Shown here piece by piece: positions 16,507 through 25,369 of a DNA stretch of 64,000 nucleotides; within the stretch, counting starts at the first letter, position 1; every line of letters begins with the position of its first letter. The stretch is taken from the NCBI GenBank assembly GCA_031177985.1, contig JAPSJW010000001.1, positions 496,001 to 560,000 of the forward strand, written 5' to 3'. Origin of the DNA: Microbacteriaceae bacterium (GTDB taxonomy: Bacteria; Actinomycetota; Actinomycetes; Actinomycetales; Microbacteriaceae). Below the pieces are notes generated by a model that was not told where the DNA came from, ran no database searches, and worked only from the letters and a program-made list of their open reading frames with translations. The position numbers and the translations under genes were made by a program.

Positions 16507-18282
16507 ATGGGCCGTCGTTCCGGCATTTTTCTTCTCGCCGCCGTTCTCGCGAGCGGGGTACTCGCTCCGGGGGCCGCGCTGGCCGCGCCCGCCCCGCCGG
16601 GCACCTACGAGAACCCCCTCGATCTGCGGATGCCGGACGGCAGCGCCGTCGTGAGCTGCGCCGATCCGGATGTCATCCGCGGCGTCGAGCCCGACACCTT
16701 CTGGTACCTGTACTGCACGACCGACCCGCTCACGGAGGACGAGCGGACCGAGTCGGGCGACCTGGTGTTCCACACGGTGCCGATGTTCCGCTCGACCGAC
16801 CTCGTGACCTGGGACTACGTGGGCGACGCGTTCCCCGAGAAGCCGGACTGGATCCCGGAGACGGGCGGCATCTGGGCGCCGGAGATCGTGCACGACGGCG
16901 AGAAGTACCTGCTCTACTACGGCGCACCCGACACGAACGTGGGAGGCTCGGCGATCGGCGTCGCCACGAGCGACAGCCCCACCGGGCCGTGGGTCGACTC
17001 GGGCGGACCCGTGGTCGAACCGCATCCGTCGGGCCGGTGGCAGTTCGATCCTGAGGTGATCGAGTTCGAGGGCACGCCGTACCTCTACTTCGGCAGCTAC
17101 TTCGGCGGCGTCTTCGTGCGGCAGCTGACCGACGACGGGCTCGTCTCCCTGCCCGAGACCGAGCAGCAGATCGCGATCGACAACCGGTACGAGGGCACGG
17201 TCATCGTCGAGCACGACGGCTGGTTCTACTTCATGGGCTCGGCGACGAACTGCTGCAACGGCCCGCTGACCGGGTACGCGGTCTTCTCGGCGCGCTCGCA
17301 GAGCCCGTTCGGACCGTTCCTCGACCGCAGCGGAGTGTCGATCCTCGACAGCCAGGTGGGCGGCACGCCCATGATCGTGCAGAACGGCAACCGCTGGGTC
17401 GGTCTCGGACACCACGACGTGTTCACCGACTTCGGGGGACAGGACTGGTCGATCTACCACGCGGTGGATCAGGGCGACCCGTACTTCGAGGGCGAGGTCG
17501 GCTTCACGAAGCGGCCGGCGCTGCTCGATCCGATCGACTGGGTCGACGGCTGGCCGGTGCTGCGCGGCGGCTACGGCCCCTCCGATGAGCCGATGCCCGC
17601 GCCTGCCGCTCAGCCGGGACAGGTCTCGGCGTACGAGCCTGAGTTCATCGAGGACCCGAAGCTCGGGCGGGCTCTGCCCAAGTTCAGCGACCAGTTCGGC
17701 GGAAAGAAGCTGTCGCCCGAGTGGGAGCTGACCCGCGAGCCGGAGAGTGCGCCGACCCTCGGCGAGGGCGCCCTGACCTGGCCGACGCAGAGCGGCGACC
17801 TGCATCCGCCGCAGCAGCCGCTCGCGGCGGTGCTGACGCGAGAAGCCCCCGACGGCGACTACATGGTCGAGACGAAGGTCACCATGTCGACGCCGGCCGA
17901 GGGATGCTGCTTCAACTACGTGCAGGGCGGTCTCGTCATCTACGGCGACGACGGCAACTACGTGAAGCTCGTCTCGGTGTCGATCTGGAACACCCGCCAG
18001 ACCGAGTTCGGCAAGAACGTCGACCCGGTGCCGGCGGGCTATCCCGGATACGGCAACACCGTCGGCGGTCCTGCCGGAGACACCACGTACCTGCGGATCA
18101 TGCACCGCGAGGAAGGCGGCGTGCACTACTACACCGCCTTCACGAGCCTCGACGGCGAGCTGTGGGAGAGGGCGGGCACCTGGACGCACGAGCTCGACGA
18201 CCCCCAGATCGGACTGGTCTCGATGGGCGGCTCGGGGTTCGAGGCCACCTTCGACTACGTCCGGGTGCGGGAGGTGCGCTAG
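16507..18282 (+). CDS. Secreted glycoside hydrolase family 43 protein
   Basis: The 591-aa protein has a signal peptide ending near ALAAPAP (about residue 29). A five-bladed GH43 domain follows, with Asp53 (CADPDV, base), Asp181 (FDPEV, pKa-setting) and Glu229 (YEGT, acid). After about residue 375 there is a concanavalin-like beta-sandwich, common in GH43 arabinanases and arabinofuranosidases or xylosidases. It should release arabinose or xylose from plant-wall polysaccharides outside the cell. No membrane anchor is seen. It follows the ECF42 terminator with a GGAGGT ribosome site. Confidence 0.85.
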   Translation: MGRRSGIFLLAAVLASGVLAPGAALAAPAPPGTYENPLDLRMPDGSAVVSCADPDVIRGVEPDTFWYLYCTTDPLTEDERTESGDLVFHTVPMFRSTDLVTWDYVGDAFPEKPDWIPETGGIWAPEIVHDGEKYLLYYGAPDTNVGGSAIGVATSDSPTGPWVDSGGPVVEPHPSGRWQFDPEVIEFEGTPYLYFGSYFGGVFVRQLTDDGLVSLPETEQQIAIDNRYEGTVIVEHDGWFYFMGSATNCCNGPLTGYAVFSARSQSPFGPFLDRSGVSILDSQVGGTPMIVQNGNRWVGLGHHDVFTDFGGQDWSIYHAVDQGDPYFEGEVGFTKRPALLDPIDWVDGWPVLRGGYGPSDEPMPAPAAQPGQVSAYEPEFIEDPKLGRALPKFSDQFGGKKLSPEWELTREPESAPTLGEGALTWPTQSGDLHPPQQPLAAVLTREAPDGDYMVETKVTMSTPAEGCCFNYVQGGLVIYGDDGNYVKLVSVSIWNTRQTEFGKNVDPVPAGYPGYGNTVGGPAGDTTYLRIMHREEGGVHYYTAFTSLDGELWERAGTWTHELDDPQIGLVSMGGSGFEATFDYVRVREVR

Positions 18283-18290
18283 CCGCCGCG

Positions 18291-18366
18291 CTGCCGACGA
18301 ATCGCCGAATCGTCGAGGATGCGGCGCCACGCACAGCCGGTGCTCTGACGAATCGGCGATTCATCG
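18291..18366. repeat. Dual-palindrome intergenic element, copy A
   Basis: Two near-palindromes built on GACGAATCGSCGATTCRTC have centres at 18305 and 18356, exactly 51 bp apart, with GGATGCGGC between. The same architecture recurs at 20224-20298. It lies between convergent genes (GH43 stop 18282, monooxygenase stop 18380). A terminator, REP-like element or protein site are all possible. Confidence 0.7.
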
Positions 18367-18379
18367 GGCGGCGCGGCGC

Positions 18380-19585
18380 TCACCGCCGCGGCGAGCGCAC
18401 GTGCTCCGGCCGGAGTCCGACCCCGATGAGCCGTCCGAGCAGGTGGCGCAGCGGTGCGGCCCGCCGCAGCACGCGGAGCGCGAGCGGCATGGTGTCACTC
18501 GATCGACGGCTCAGGACCATCGGTCGCTGCATGGCGGTCTGCAGCGCCTGGATCGCCGCCGCCGGGAACGCGCGCCGGCGCTGCACGCGGGCGAGCGCGG
18601 CCGGGGTCGGCCGCCCGCGCAGCAGCGCGGGCGCCAGCAGGTTCGCGGCGGCGATCGCGTCCTGGATGGCGAGGTTGACGCCCACTCCGCCCGCGGGCGA
18701 CATGGCGTGCGCCGCGTCCCCGATGCAGAGCAGCCCGTCGCGATGCCAGCGCCGCAGCCGCTCGATCCTCACCCGGAGCAGCTTCACGTCGTCGACGCCC
18801 AGCGCGGTCAGGCGCTCGCCGAACGCAGGTGCCAGTCGCGTCACCCGCGCCCGCAACTCGTCGAGCGCGGGAGCGCTGGGCTGCCAGGTGCCGGCACGGA
18901 TGATGTGGGCGACCTGGTAGAAATCGCCGCGATCGATGGCGATGAGACCCCCGTCGCCGGCATGGAAGAACGGCAGGTGCTCGTCCGCCTCCCTCGGCAG
19001 GCGGAACCACAGCACGTCCATCGCGTTGCGCGACCGATGAGGCACGAGGCCTGCCTCACGGCGGACATCCGAGTCCCGGCCGTCGCACGCGACCACGAGG
19101 CGGGAGCGCACCTCTACGGGACCTTGCGGGCCCTCGGCTCGCACGCCGACGACGCGGTCGCCGTCGAGGATGAGCCCGTTCACTCGCGTTCCGCGCAGCA
19201 GCCGGTGGCGCGGCTCCTCTGCCGAGGCGCGCGCGAGGAGGTCGAGGAAGTGGTGCTGCGGCATGAACGCGATCGCCTTGCGCCGGGTCGGGAGGCGGCT
19301 GAAGTCGGCGAGGACGACGTCCTCCCCTCGATAGCGCAACGTCACCCGGCTCATGTCGGTGTGCGGTAGGCGCAGGAACTCGTCGAGAAGGCCGAGCTCG
19401 GCGAGGGCGTCCTGGGTGGAGGGGTGGATGGTGTCGCCGCGGAAGTCGCGGAGGAAGTCGTCGTGCTTCTCGAGTACGACGACGTCGACGCCCGCGCGAG
19501 CGAGCAGCAGGCCGAGCATCAGCCCGGCCGGCCCGCCGCCGGCGATCACGCAGTCGGTCGAGAGCTTGAGCGGGTTGCTGTCCAT
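18380..19585 (-). CDS. FAD-dependent monooxygenase (PHBH-like)
   Basis: The 401-aa protein has the GxGxxG FAD site (VIAGGGPAGLMLGLLLARAG), a DG-type motif (VVACDGRDSDVRR) and the ribityl-binding GDAAHAMSPAGGVGVNLAIQDA. It belongs to the aromatic hydroxylase/PHBH family and would hydroxylate an aromatic or polyketide-like substrate with NAD(P)H; the target is unknown. It is divergent from the TetR regulator at 19624 with 38 bp between, so that regulator probably controls it. Confidence 0.85.
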   Translation of the reverse strand: MDSNPLKLSTDCVIAGGGPAGLMLGLLLARAGVDVVVLEKHDDFLRDFRGDTIHPSTQDALAELGLLDEFLRLPHTDMSRVTLRYRGEDVVLADFSRLPTRRKAIAFMPQHHFLDLLARASAEEPRHRLLRGTRVNGLILDGDRVVGVRAEGPQGPVEVRSRLVVACDGRDSDVRREAGLVPHRSRNAMDVLWFRLPREADEHLPFFHAGDGGLIAIDRGDFYQVAHIIRAGTWQPSAPALDELRARVTRLAPAFGERLTALGVDDVKLLRVRIERLRRWHRDGLLCIGDAAHAMSPAGGVGVNLAIQDAIAAANLLAPALLRGRPTPAALARVQRRRAFPAAAIQALQTAMQRPMVLSRRSSDTMPLALRVLRRAAPLRHLLGRLIGVGLRPEHVRSPRR

Positions 19586-19623
19586 GGTTGTCAGGATGGT
19601 TCGATCGGGAGCAGGATGCCAGC

Positions 19624-20190
19624 ATGGTCAATAAGCGCGGCAGGCCGCCGGGCTCCTCGCACGCACGCGATTCCCTGCTCGCCGTCGCCCGATCGCACCT
19701 GGAAGCGGGCGATCTCGATGCGATGAGCACTCGCGCGCTCGCTGCGGAGGCGGGCCTGAGTCACTCCCTGGTCAATTACCACTTCGGCGGACGCGAGGGA
19801 CTCGTCACGGCGGTCATCGCCCTGCGGATCGCCCCGCACGAGGTCATCGCCGCGAGCACTGACGCTCGCGGGGTGCTCGACCTGGACCGCTTGACCCGCG
19901 GGTTCATCGAGGTGTGGGAGAGACCGGAGGCCCGGGAGCCGCTCCTCGCCTTCGCGCGCGAGGCCGCATCCGGATCGAGGCGGTCCGCGGTGCTCGTCGA
20001 GTACCTGCAGGCGTCGGTGTTCGACGCGCTCGCCGAGACGATCGGCGTGGAGCGCGCCCGTCGCGCGGCTGTCGTCGTCGTCGGCGTCGTCTTCTCGCGC
20101 TATGTGCTGCGCCTTCCCGCCATGACGGTGCTCACCCGGGCGCAGCTGGCGGAGCTCCTGCGCTCGATGCTGCCGCGGCCCGCGCGCTGA
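19624..20190 (+). CDS. TetR family transcriptional regulator
   Basis: A 188-aa repressor. The N-terminal helix-turn-helix reads MSTRALAAEAGLSHSLVNYHFGGREGLV, typical of TetR, with a basic RGRPPG tail before it. The C-terminal domain is the ligand-binding part. I chose ATG 19624 because it has a GGAGCAGGA upstream and begins the family-typical basic start. It is divergent from the FAD monooxygenase, its likely target. Confidence 0.88.
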   Translation: MVNKRGRPPGSSHARDSLLAVARSHLEAGDLDAMSTRALAAEAGLSHSLVNYHFGGREGLVTAVIALRIAPHEVIAASTDARGVLDLDRLTRGFIEVWERPEAREPLLAFAREAASGSRRSAVLVEYLQASVFDALAETIGVERARRAAVVVVGVVFSRYVLRLPAMTVLTRAQLAELLRSMLPRPAR

Positions 20191-20223
20191 ACGGGCCGAT
20201 CAGGGGCTGCGGACCGCGCCGCC

Positions 20224-20298
20224 CTGCTGACGAATCGCCGATCCGTCACGGATGCGGCCCTCCGGAGAGCGGATCCATCAACGAATCGCCGATTCGTC
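20224..20298. repeat. Dual-palindrome intergenic element, copy B
   Basis: Palindromes with centres at 20238 (TGACGAATCGCCGATCCGTC and A, one mismatch) and 20289 (ACGAATCGCCGATTCGT, perfect), again 51 bp apart with GGATGCGGC between. It lies between the TetR stop (20190) and the convergent CE7 stop (20324), the same setting as copy A. Confidence 0.75.
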
Positions 20299-20323
20299 GG
20301 AACCGCCAGGGAGGCCAGGCGCG

Positions 20324-21307
20324 TCAGCCGGCCGTCACCTCGTGCGCGAACCGCACGTGCTCGCGCTCCTGGAACGCCTGGCCGCCCTCGTGGCCGTTGT
20401 ACGGGTACACCTTGATGCGCTTGTCACCCGCGTAGTGGTTGTAGGCGGCGAAGACGGTCGACGGCGGGCAGACGTCGTCGAGCAGCGCGACCGAGAACAT
20501 CGCGGGCAGCTCGGCCCGAGCGGCGAAGTTGGTGCCGTCGAAGTAGCTGAGGGTGCGGAACACCGCCTCCTCCTCGCCGCGGCGGGTGCGCAGGAACCGC
20601 ACGATCTCGCCGTACGGCAGCGTGTCGACGATCCGGGTCGCATGACGGATGTGGGAGAGGAACGGCACGTCGATGATCGCTCCTACGGGGGCGGTGTCCA
20701 CGCGGCCGCGGGAGAGTGCCGCGGTGGCGAGGGTGATGCCGCCGCCCTGGCTCCCTCCCGAGATCACGACGCGCGACGGGTCGACCGACGGGTGCGTGAC
20801 CGCCGCCTGCAGGGCGCGCACCGCATCCGTGAAGAGACGGCGGTAGTAGTAGGTCTCAGGGCTGTCGATGCCCATCGTCATGAAGCCGCCGAGGTGCGGG
20901 CCGGTCGCGTCGCCGTCGGGCGTCTCGCCGGTGCGGTGGCCGGCGCCCTGGCCGCGCAGGTCCATGACGAAGTGTGCGAACCCGGCGGACGGGATGGCCG
21001 TCCACTCGCCGAGCAGGCCGCGTCCGCCGCCGTAGCCGATGTAGGTGACCACGGTCGGCAGCGGGCCTTCGAGGTGGCGGGGGCGCAGCATCCAGCCACG
21101 GATGCGGTGGCCGCCGAAGCCGCTGAAGGTCACGTCCTCGGTCACCAGCTGCGTGAAGCCCTCGTCGACCTCCTCGAAGCGGGGGTCGAGGTCGTGCGTC
21201 TCGGCCTCGTCGAGGGTGCTGCGCCAGAAGGCGTCGAAGTCCTCGGGCTCAGTGCGGTCGGGGAGGTAGGCCTCGAGCTGGTCGAGCGGGAGGTCGAACT
21301 GCGGCAT
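20324..21307 (-). CDS. Acetyl-xylan esterase / cephalosporin-C deacetylase (CE7)
   Basis: A 327-aa alpha/beta-hydrolase that removes acetyl groups from xylo-oligosaccharides. The nucleophile is Ser186 in GGSQGG, the acid Asp277 in ALLDDVCPPST and the base His306 in YPYNGHEGGQ; RGQGAG is the CE7 signature. No signal peptide, so it is cytoplasmic. It lies 54 bp downstream of the small membrane protein of the sugar ABC operon, with a LacI-like palindrome between, so it probably acts on imported acetylated oligomers. Confidence 0.92.
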   Translation of the reverse strand: MPQFDLPLDQLEAYLPDRTEPEDFDAFWRSTLDEAETHDLDPRFEEVDEGFTQLVTEDVTFSGFGGHRIRGWMLRPRHLEGPLPTVVTYIGYGGGRGLLGEWTAIPSAGFAHFVMDLRGQGAGHRTGETPDGDATGPHLGGFMTMGIDSPETYYYRRLFTDAVRALQAAVTHPSVDPSRVVISGGSQGGGITLATAALSRGRVDTAPVGAIIDVPFLSHIRHATRIVDTLPYGEIVRFLRTRRGEEEAVFRTLSYFDGTNFAARAELPAMFSVALLDDVCPPSTVFAAYNHYAGDKRIKVYPYNGHEGGQAFQEREHVRFAHEVTAG

Positions 21308-21333
21308 TGCGGCTCCGGACGTGAGAGGTGACG

Positions 21334-21353
21334 ACGTTGTGACGTTTCAACGT
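21334..21353. promoter_or_regulatory. LacI-like palindrome before the esterase gene
   Basis: ACGTTG-N8-CAACGT with inner TTGTGACGTTTCAA, which differs from the LacI-like TTGAAACGTTTCAA at two positions. It could be an internal operator letting the esterase gene be expressed apart from the upstream transporter genes. Confidence 0.45.
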
Positions 21354-21361
21354 AGCAGGGC

Positions 21362-22027
21362 TCAGCGGTGCCGCCGGGGCCGCTCCGGCACGGCGACGGC
21401 GGCGAGGCAGGCCACCCCGAGCGCGGGCACGACGAGCGGGATCAGCTGCCAGGCGGCCAGCACGACGAAGCCGCCGGCGATCGCCAGCAGCACGGCGCCG
21501 ATCGGGTCGGAGCCCAGTCGCCTCGGCGTCGCGCGCAGGGCCGACCGCCATCCGCTCTCGGGGGACCACAGCGAGGCGGCGACGAGCAGCCCGGCCGTGA
21601 GCACCACGAGCAGTACCCAGCCGACCGCGCCGACCACCTCGCCTCCGGGAAGCGCCCCGGAGCCGGCGAGGTCGACGTCGATGAGCAGCACGACGAACGC
21701 CACGAGAGCGATCACCCCCACGACGAGCCCGGGCAGCAGCCCGCGCTTCACATCGAGCCAGAACAGGACCGCGCGCGAATCCTCGGCCCGCAGGTAGCGC
21801 CTCAGGTGACGGATGCCGGCCGCGAGCGCGAGCGGCAGGGTCACCAGCAGCAGCCCGGCGAGGGTCACGAACAGCCCTACAAGCAGCACCTCCGCGAAGA
21901 GCGAGAACCCGCCCGATGCCCCCGGCAGTCGCGACGGCTCGCGGTCGGTGGGACCGCTGCCGTCGCGGGCCGCACGCGCGGCCGCTCGGCGTTTGCCCCT
22001 GCTCGGCCGTTTCCCGCGGGACGCCAC
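21362..22027 (-). CDS. Small polytopic membrane protein of the sugar ABC operon
   Basis: A 221-aa protein with a basic N terminus (MASRGKRPSRGKRRAAARAARDG) and about five hydrophobic helices. Its position and form recall the DUF624/YesL-like proteins next to oligosaccharide ABC importers, but I am not sure of the family. The GTG start is one base past the permease stop (22029), so it is in the same operon. Confidence 0.6.
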   Translation of the reverse strand: MASRGKRPSRGKRRAAARAARDGSGPTDREPSRLPGASGGFSLFAEVLLVGLFVTLAGLLLVTLPLALAAGIRHLRRYLRAEDSRAVLFWLDVKRGLLPGLVVGVIALVAFVVLLIDVDLAGSGALPGGEVVGAVGWVLLVVLTAGLLVAASLWSPESGWRSALRATPRRLGSDPIGAVLLAIAGGFVVLAAWQLIPLVVPALGVACLAAVAVPERPRRHR

Positions 22028-22028
22028 C

Positions 22029-22952
22029 TCAGCCCTTGAGCCCCTGCGTCGCCACTCCGTCGACGAGGAACCGCTGGAACACGAGGAAGAACAGCAGCAC
22101 CGGCAGCAGGGCGACGAACGATATCGCGATCGTTGCGCCGTAGTCCGACGTCGAGGTCTGGTCGTTGTAGAGGCGCAGCGCGATCGGCAGCGGGTAGTTC
22201 TCCGGTGAGGTCAAGTAGATCAGCGGCCCGAGGAAGTCGTTCCAGGTCCAGATGAAGGTGAAGATCGCGCTCGTGATGAGCGCCGGCTTGATGAGCGGCA
22301 GGATGATCGACATGAAGATGCGCAGGTGGCCCGCGCCGTCGATGCGCGCCGCCTCGTCCATGTCCCGCGGGATATTGCGGATGAACTGCACCATCAGGAA
22401 GACGAAGAACGCCTCGGTCGCGAGGAACTTGGGAATGATGAGCGGCCAGAAGGTGTCCACCAGGTCGAGCCGCTGGAACATGATGTACTGCGGCAGGATG
22501 ATCACGTGGAACGGCAGGAGCAGCGTTCCGATCATCGCGGCGAAGAAGATGCCGGCGCCCTTGAAGCGGATGCGCGCGAAGGCGTAGGCAGCCAGCGACG
22601 ACGAGAACAGCGTACCGACCACGGCGGCGACCGCGAGCAGCAGCGAATTGCTGAAGAAGCGCCAGAGCGGGATGCCGCCGATGCCCTCGATCACCTTGAG
22701 GTAGTTGTCGATGGTCGGGCTCTCGGGCAGGAGGCCCTGGTTCTGGCCGAACTCGCTCGACGGCTTGAAGGTCGAGAGGAACAGCCACAGCATCGGGTAG
22801 AGCACGATGATCGCGAGGACCGTCAGGGCGGCGTAGACCGCGATGCGGCCGGGCGTCAGCTTGAGGCTGCGACGACGCCCGCCGGCCGGCGGGGCGACGA
22901 GCGGCACCTCGAGCTGCGCGGGGCTCGTGATCTGGCTGCCTGCGGTGGTCAT
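22029..22952 (-). CDS. Carbohydrate ABC transporter permease (MalG-like)
   Basis: A 307-aa membrane protein with six helices. The cytoplasmic EAA loop reads EAARIDGAGHLRIFMSIILPLIKPA near residues 205-230, the contact site for the ATPase. It pairs with the MalF-like permease just upstream; the ATG overlaps that gene's stop (ATGA). Together they import an oligosaccharide with the lipoprotein at 24016. No ATPase gene is in the operon, so a shared MsmK-type ATPase is expected. Confidence 0.92.
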   Translation of the reverse strand: MTTAGSQITSPAQLEVPLVAPPAGGRRRSLKLTPGRIAVYAALTVLAIIVLYPMLWLFLSTFKPSSEFGQNQGLLPESPTIDNYLKVIEGIGGIPLWRFFSNSLLLAVAAVVGTLFSSSLAAYAFARIRFKGAGIFFAAMIGTLLLPFHVIILPQYIMFQRLDLVDTFWPLIIPKFLATEAFFVFLMVQFIRNIPRDMDEAARIDGAGHLRIFMSIILPLIKPALITSAIFTFIWTWNDFLGPLIYLTSPENYPLPIALRLYNDQTSTSDYGATIAISFVALLPVLLFFLVFQRFLVDGVATQGLKG

Positions 22953-23950
22953 CGGTTGTCTCCCGCGTAGTGCACCCACGACTTCGACGTTCTGAACATG
23001 ATGAAGGCGATGATCGCGACGACGACGAGCAGAACCCAGGCCATCGCCGAGGCGTAGCCCATCTGACCATCGCCGAACGCCCGCTTGTAGAGGTAGAGCG
23101 TGTAGAAGTTCGTCTGGCCCGCAGGACCTCCGCTGCCGTTCGAGATGATGTAGGCGCTCGCGAAGACCTGGAACGCGTTGATCGTCTCGAGCAGCAGGTT
23201 GAAGAAGATGACCGACGAGAGCATGGGCAGCGTGACGCTGCGGAACTGTCGCACCTTGCCCGCGCCGTCGACCTGCGCGGCCTCGTACAGCTCGCGAGGG
23301 ATCTGCTTGAGCCCTGCCAGGAAGATGACCATCGGAGCGCCGAACTGCCACACCGCGAGCAGGATCATCATGGGCAGCACGAGGGCGACGTTGCCTACCC
23401 AGCCGCCGATGTTGATGCCGATGGCGCTGAGGCCGGCGTCGACCGGTCCGTCCGAGTTGAACATCGCGCGCCAGACGATCGCCACGCCGACGCTCGCGCC
23501 GATCAGCGACGGTGCGTAGAAGGCGGAGCGGAAGAACCCGCTGCCCTTGCTCACCGCGTTCAGCAGCAACGCGACACCGAGCGCCGCGGCAAGCTTGATG
23601 GGCGTGCCGACGAGCACATAGACGAGGGTGACCTGCACGGACTGCAGGAACTGCTGGTCCTCGGTGAACATCCGCACGAAGTTGTCGAACCCGATCCACT
23701 GCGGCGGAGTGAAGATGTTGTAGCGCGTGAACGCGAGGTAGAGCGAGAAGAGCATCGGGCCGATCGTCAGCCCGAGGAACCCGATCATCCAGGGGAGCAG
23801 GAAGCTGTAACCGGCTCGGGTCTCGCTCGCCGCCTGCTTGCTGCGCCCGGGGCGCGATGAGCCTGAGGCGGGCCGCGGCTGCCGCGGCGTCGCGGAGCTC
23901 GGCAGGTCACGCGCGACCGTCGTGGTCGGCGTCTCCGTGGGGGTGGTCAC
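22949..23950 (-). CDS. Carbohydrate ABC transporter permease (MalF-like)
   Basis: A 333-aa permease with a long Pro/Thr-rich N-terminal cytoplasmic stretch (about 45 residues), then six helices. The EAA loop reads EAAQVDGAGKVRQFRSVTLPML near residues 220-242. The GTG start at 23950 has AGGAG about 8 nt upstream. It follows the binding-protein gene after a strong hairpin at 23975-24007 that could lower permease expression. Confidence 0.9.
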   Translation of the reverse strand: MTTPTETPTTTVARDLPSSATPRQPRPASGSSRPGRSKQAASETRAGYSFLLPWMIGFLGLTIGPMLFSLYLAFTRYNIFTPPQWIGFDNFVRMFTEDQQFLQSVQVTLVYVLVGTPIKLAAALGVALLLNAVSKGSGFFRSAFYAPSLIGASVGVAIVWRAMFNSDGPVDAGLSAIGINIGGWVGNVALVLPMMILLAVWQFGAPMVIFLAGLKQIPRELYEAAQVDGAGKVRQFRSVTLPMLSSVIFFNLLLETINAFQVFASAYIISNGSGGPAGQTNFYTLYLYKRAFGDGQMGYASAMAWVLLVVVAIIAFIMFRTSKSWVHYAGDNR

Positions 23951-23974
23951 GATTCGTCTCCTGGGGAAAGGGTA

Positions 23975-24007
23975 AGGGTGGGGGTCGATGGATTCGACCC
24001 CCACCCT
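23975..24007 (-). terminator. Intra-operon hairpin after the binding-protein gene
   Basis: A perfect 14-bp stem (AGGGTGGGGGTCGA and its complement) with a 5-nt loop lies between the binding-protein gene (ends 24016) and the first permease (starts 23950). It probably stabilises the 5' mRNA or attenuates transcription, so that the binding protein is made in excess of the membrane parts. Confidence 0.75.
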
Positions 24008-24015
24008 CTGAGACA

Positions 24016-25326
24016 TCAGCTGTTGAGGACTACTTCCATCTCGGTGAAGAAGCGCTCCGCGCCCTCCTCCGGGGTGAGCGTGCCGAGACCGAGCTCGAGG
24101 CCGATCTGGCGCCACTCCTCCTCGATCGCGCCGTAGCCGACGACGGGCACGGGAGGCGCGTCGCCGAGGCGATCCGCGATCGAGTCCTCGTACTCCTGGA
24201 TCTGGGCGTCGAGGCCCTCGAGCGAGAGGGCGTCGAGCTGCGTCTGCGAGGCGGGCAGTCCGCGGTTGGTGCCGAAGGCCTCAGCAGTCTCGGGTGCGTT
24301 CACCAGGAAGTCGACGAGCGTCGCCGCAGCCTCCGGGTGGTCGGTGCCCGCCGAGATGGCGTGCAGCATCGAGGGCTTGAGGTAGAGGTCCTGCGATCCC
24401 TCCTCGGCGGTCGGCGGGGCGACGAGGCCGAGCTCGGTGTAGCCCTCACCGAGGTTGCCCAGGTAGCCGGCGCCGAAGTTGTCCCAGGTGAGCTCCGTCA
24501 CGGCGCGAGCCGAGTCGAACGCCGAGAGGGGGTAGATCTCCTCGAGCTGCTGCCCGGGCACCGAGCCGCCCTCCGAGCGGATCTCGTCGCCCAGCGCGAA
24601 GAACTCGGCGACCTCCTCCTGGGTGAAGTTGGGCTCGCCCTCATCGGTGAAGAGGTTCTCGCCCTGTGCGCGCTTGTGCAGCTCGAAGTTCTGGATGCGG
24701 CCGGTCCAGTCCGCGCCGCCGTAGACGCCGTTCGCGGATGCGGCGGCGCTCGCCTCGATCAGGTAGTCGTTGTAGTCCTCCCACGAACCGCCGCCCTCGT
24801 AGAGCGGCGCGCCCGACTCCTCGGCGAGCTGGGGGTTGGTGTACATGCCCCAGGCGTTCGTGCCGGCGGGGATGGCGGTGGTCTGGTCGTTCACGACGCC
24901 GATGTCGAGGATGTTCTGCTCGAAGCCCTCGGTGTCGATGATGCCGCCGAGGTAGTCGTCGAGCGGCAGCAGCAGGCCGTTCTCCGAGTACTGGCGGAGG
25001 TAGGAGTAGTCGAACTGCATGACGTCGGGCAGGTTGCCGCCGGCAGCCTCGACCTGGCGGGCCTCCCAGAACTCGGGGAAGCCGAGGAACGACACGTTGA
25101 CCGTGATGTTCGGGTATTCCTCGTTGAAGGCGGCCAGAGCCTCGTTGTAGAGGTCGGCGCGGACGTCGTTGCCCCAGAACGCGAAGTCGAGGGTGACCTC
25201 GGCCTCAGGGTCGAAGGTCGCTCCGGGCTCGGGCGAGCCGCCTCCGGAGCATCCGGTGAGCGCGACTGCGGCGCTCACGGTGGCGGCGAGGACGATGCCT
25301 GCGCGGCGCTTGCGGGTTGTGAACAT
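24016..25326 (-). CDS. Extracellular sugar-binding lipoprotein of ABC transporter
   Basis: The 436-aa protein has a lipoprotein signal (RKRRAGIVLAATVSAAVALTGCSGG, Cys26). The mature part is a type 1 solute-binding fold with DFAFWGNDVRADLYNEALAAFNEEYPNI, FWEARQVEAAGGNLPDVMQFD and LKPSMLHAISAGTDHPEAAA. The neighbours (permeases, CE7) point to xylan-derived or other plant oligosaccharides. Promoter TTGACC-17-TACCGT and a LacI-type operator lie just upstream. Confidence 0.92.
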   Translation of the reverse strand: MFTTRKRRAGIVLAATVSAAVALTGCSGGGSPEPGATFDPEAEVTLDFAFWGNDVRADLYNEALAAFNEEYPNITVNVSFLGFPEFWEARQVEAAGGNLPDVMQFDYSYLRQYSENGLLLPLDDYLGGIIDTEGFEQNILDIGVVNDQTTAIPAGTNAWGMYTNPQLAEESGAPLYEGGGSWEDYNDYLIEASAAASANGVYGGADWTGRIQNFELHKRAQGENLFTDEGEPNFTQEEVAEFFALGDEIRSEGGSVPGQQLEEIYPLSAFDSARAVTELTWDNFGAGYLGNLGEGYTELGLVAPPTAEEGSQDLYLKPSMLHAISAGTDHPEAAATLVDFLVNAPETAEAFGTNRGLPASQTQLDALSLEGLDAQIQEYEDSIADRLGDAPPVPVVGYGAIEEEWRQIGLELGLGTLTPEEGAERFFTEMEVVLNS

Positions 25327-25369
25327 CGTTGTCCTTCCAGAACGACATTGTCTGCTGTGGCAACGCTTC

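Noticed and set aside
15772-18330. An 852-codon minus-strand open frame opposite ECF42 and GH43
   Set aside because: It runs across two unrelated plus-strand genes and their terminator and has no domain I recognise.
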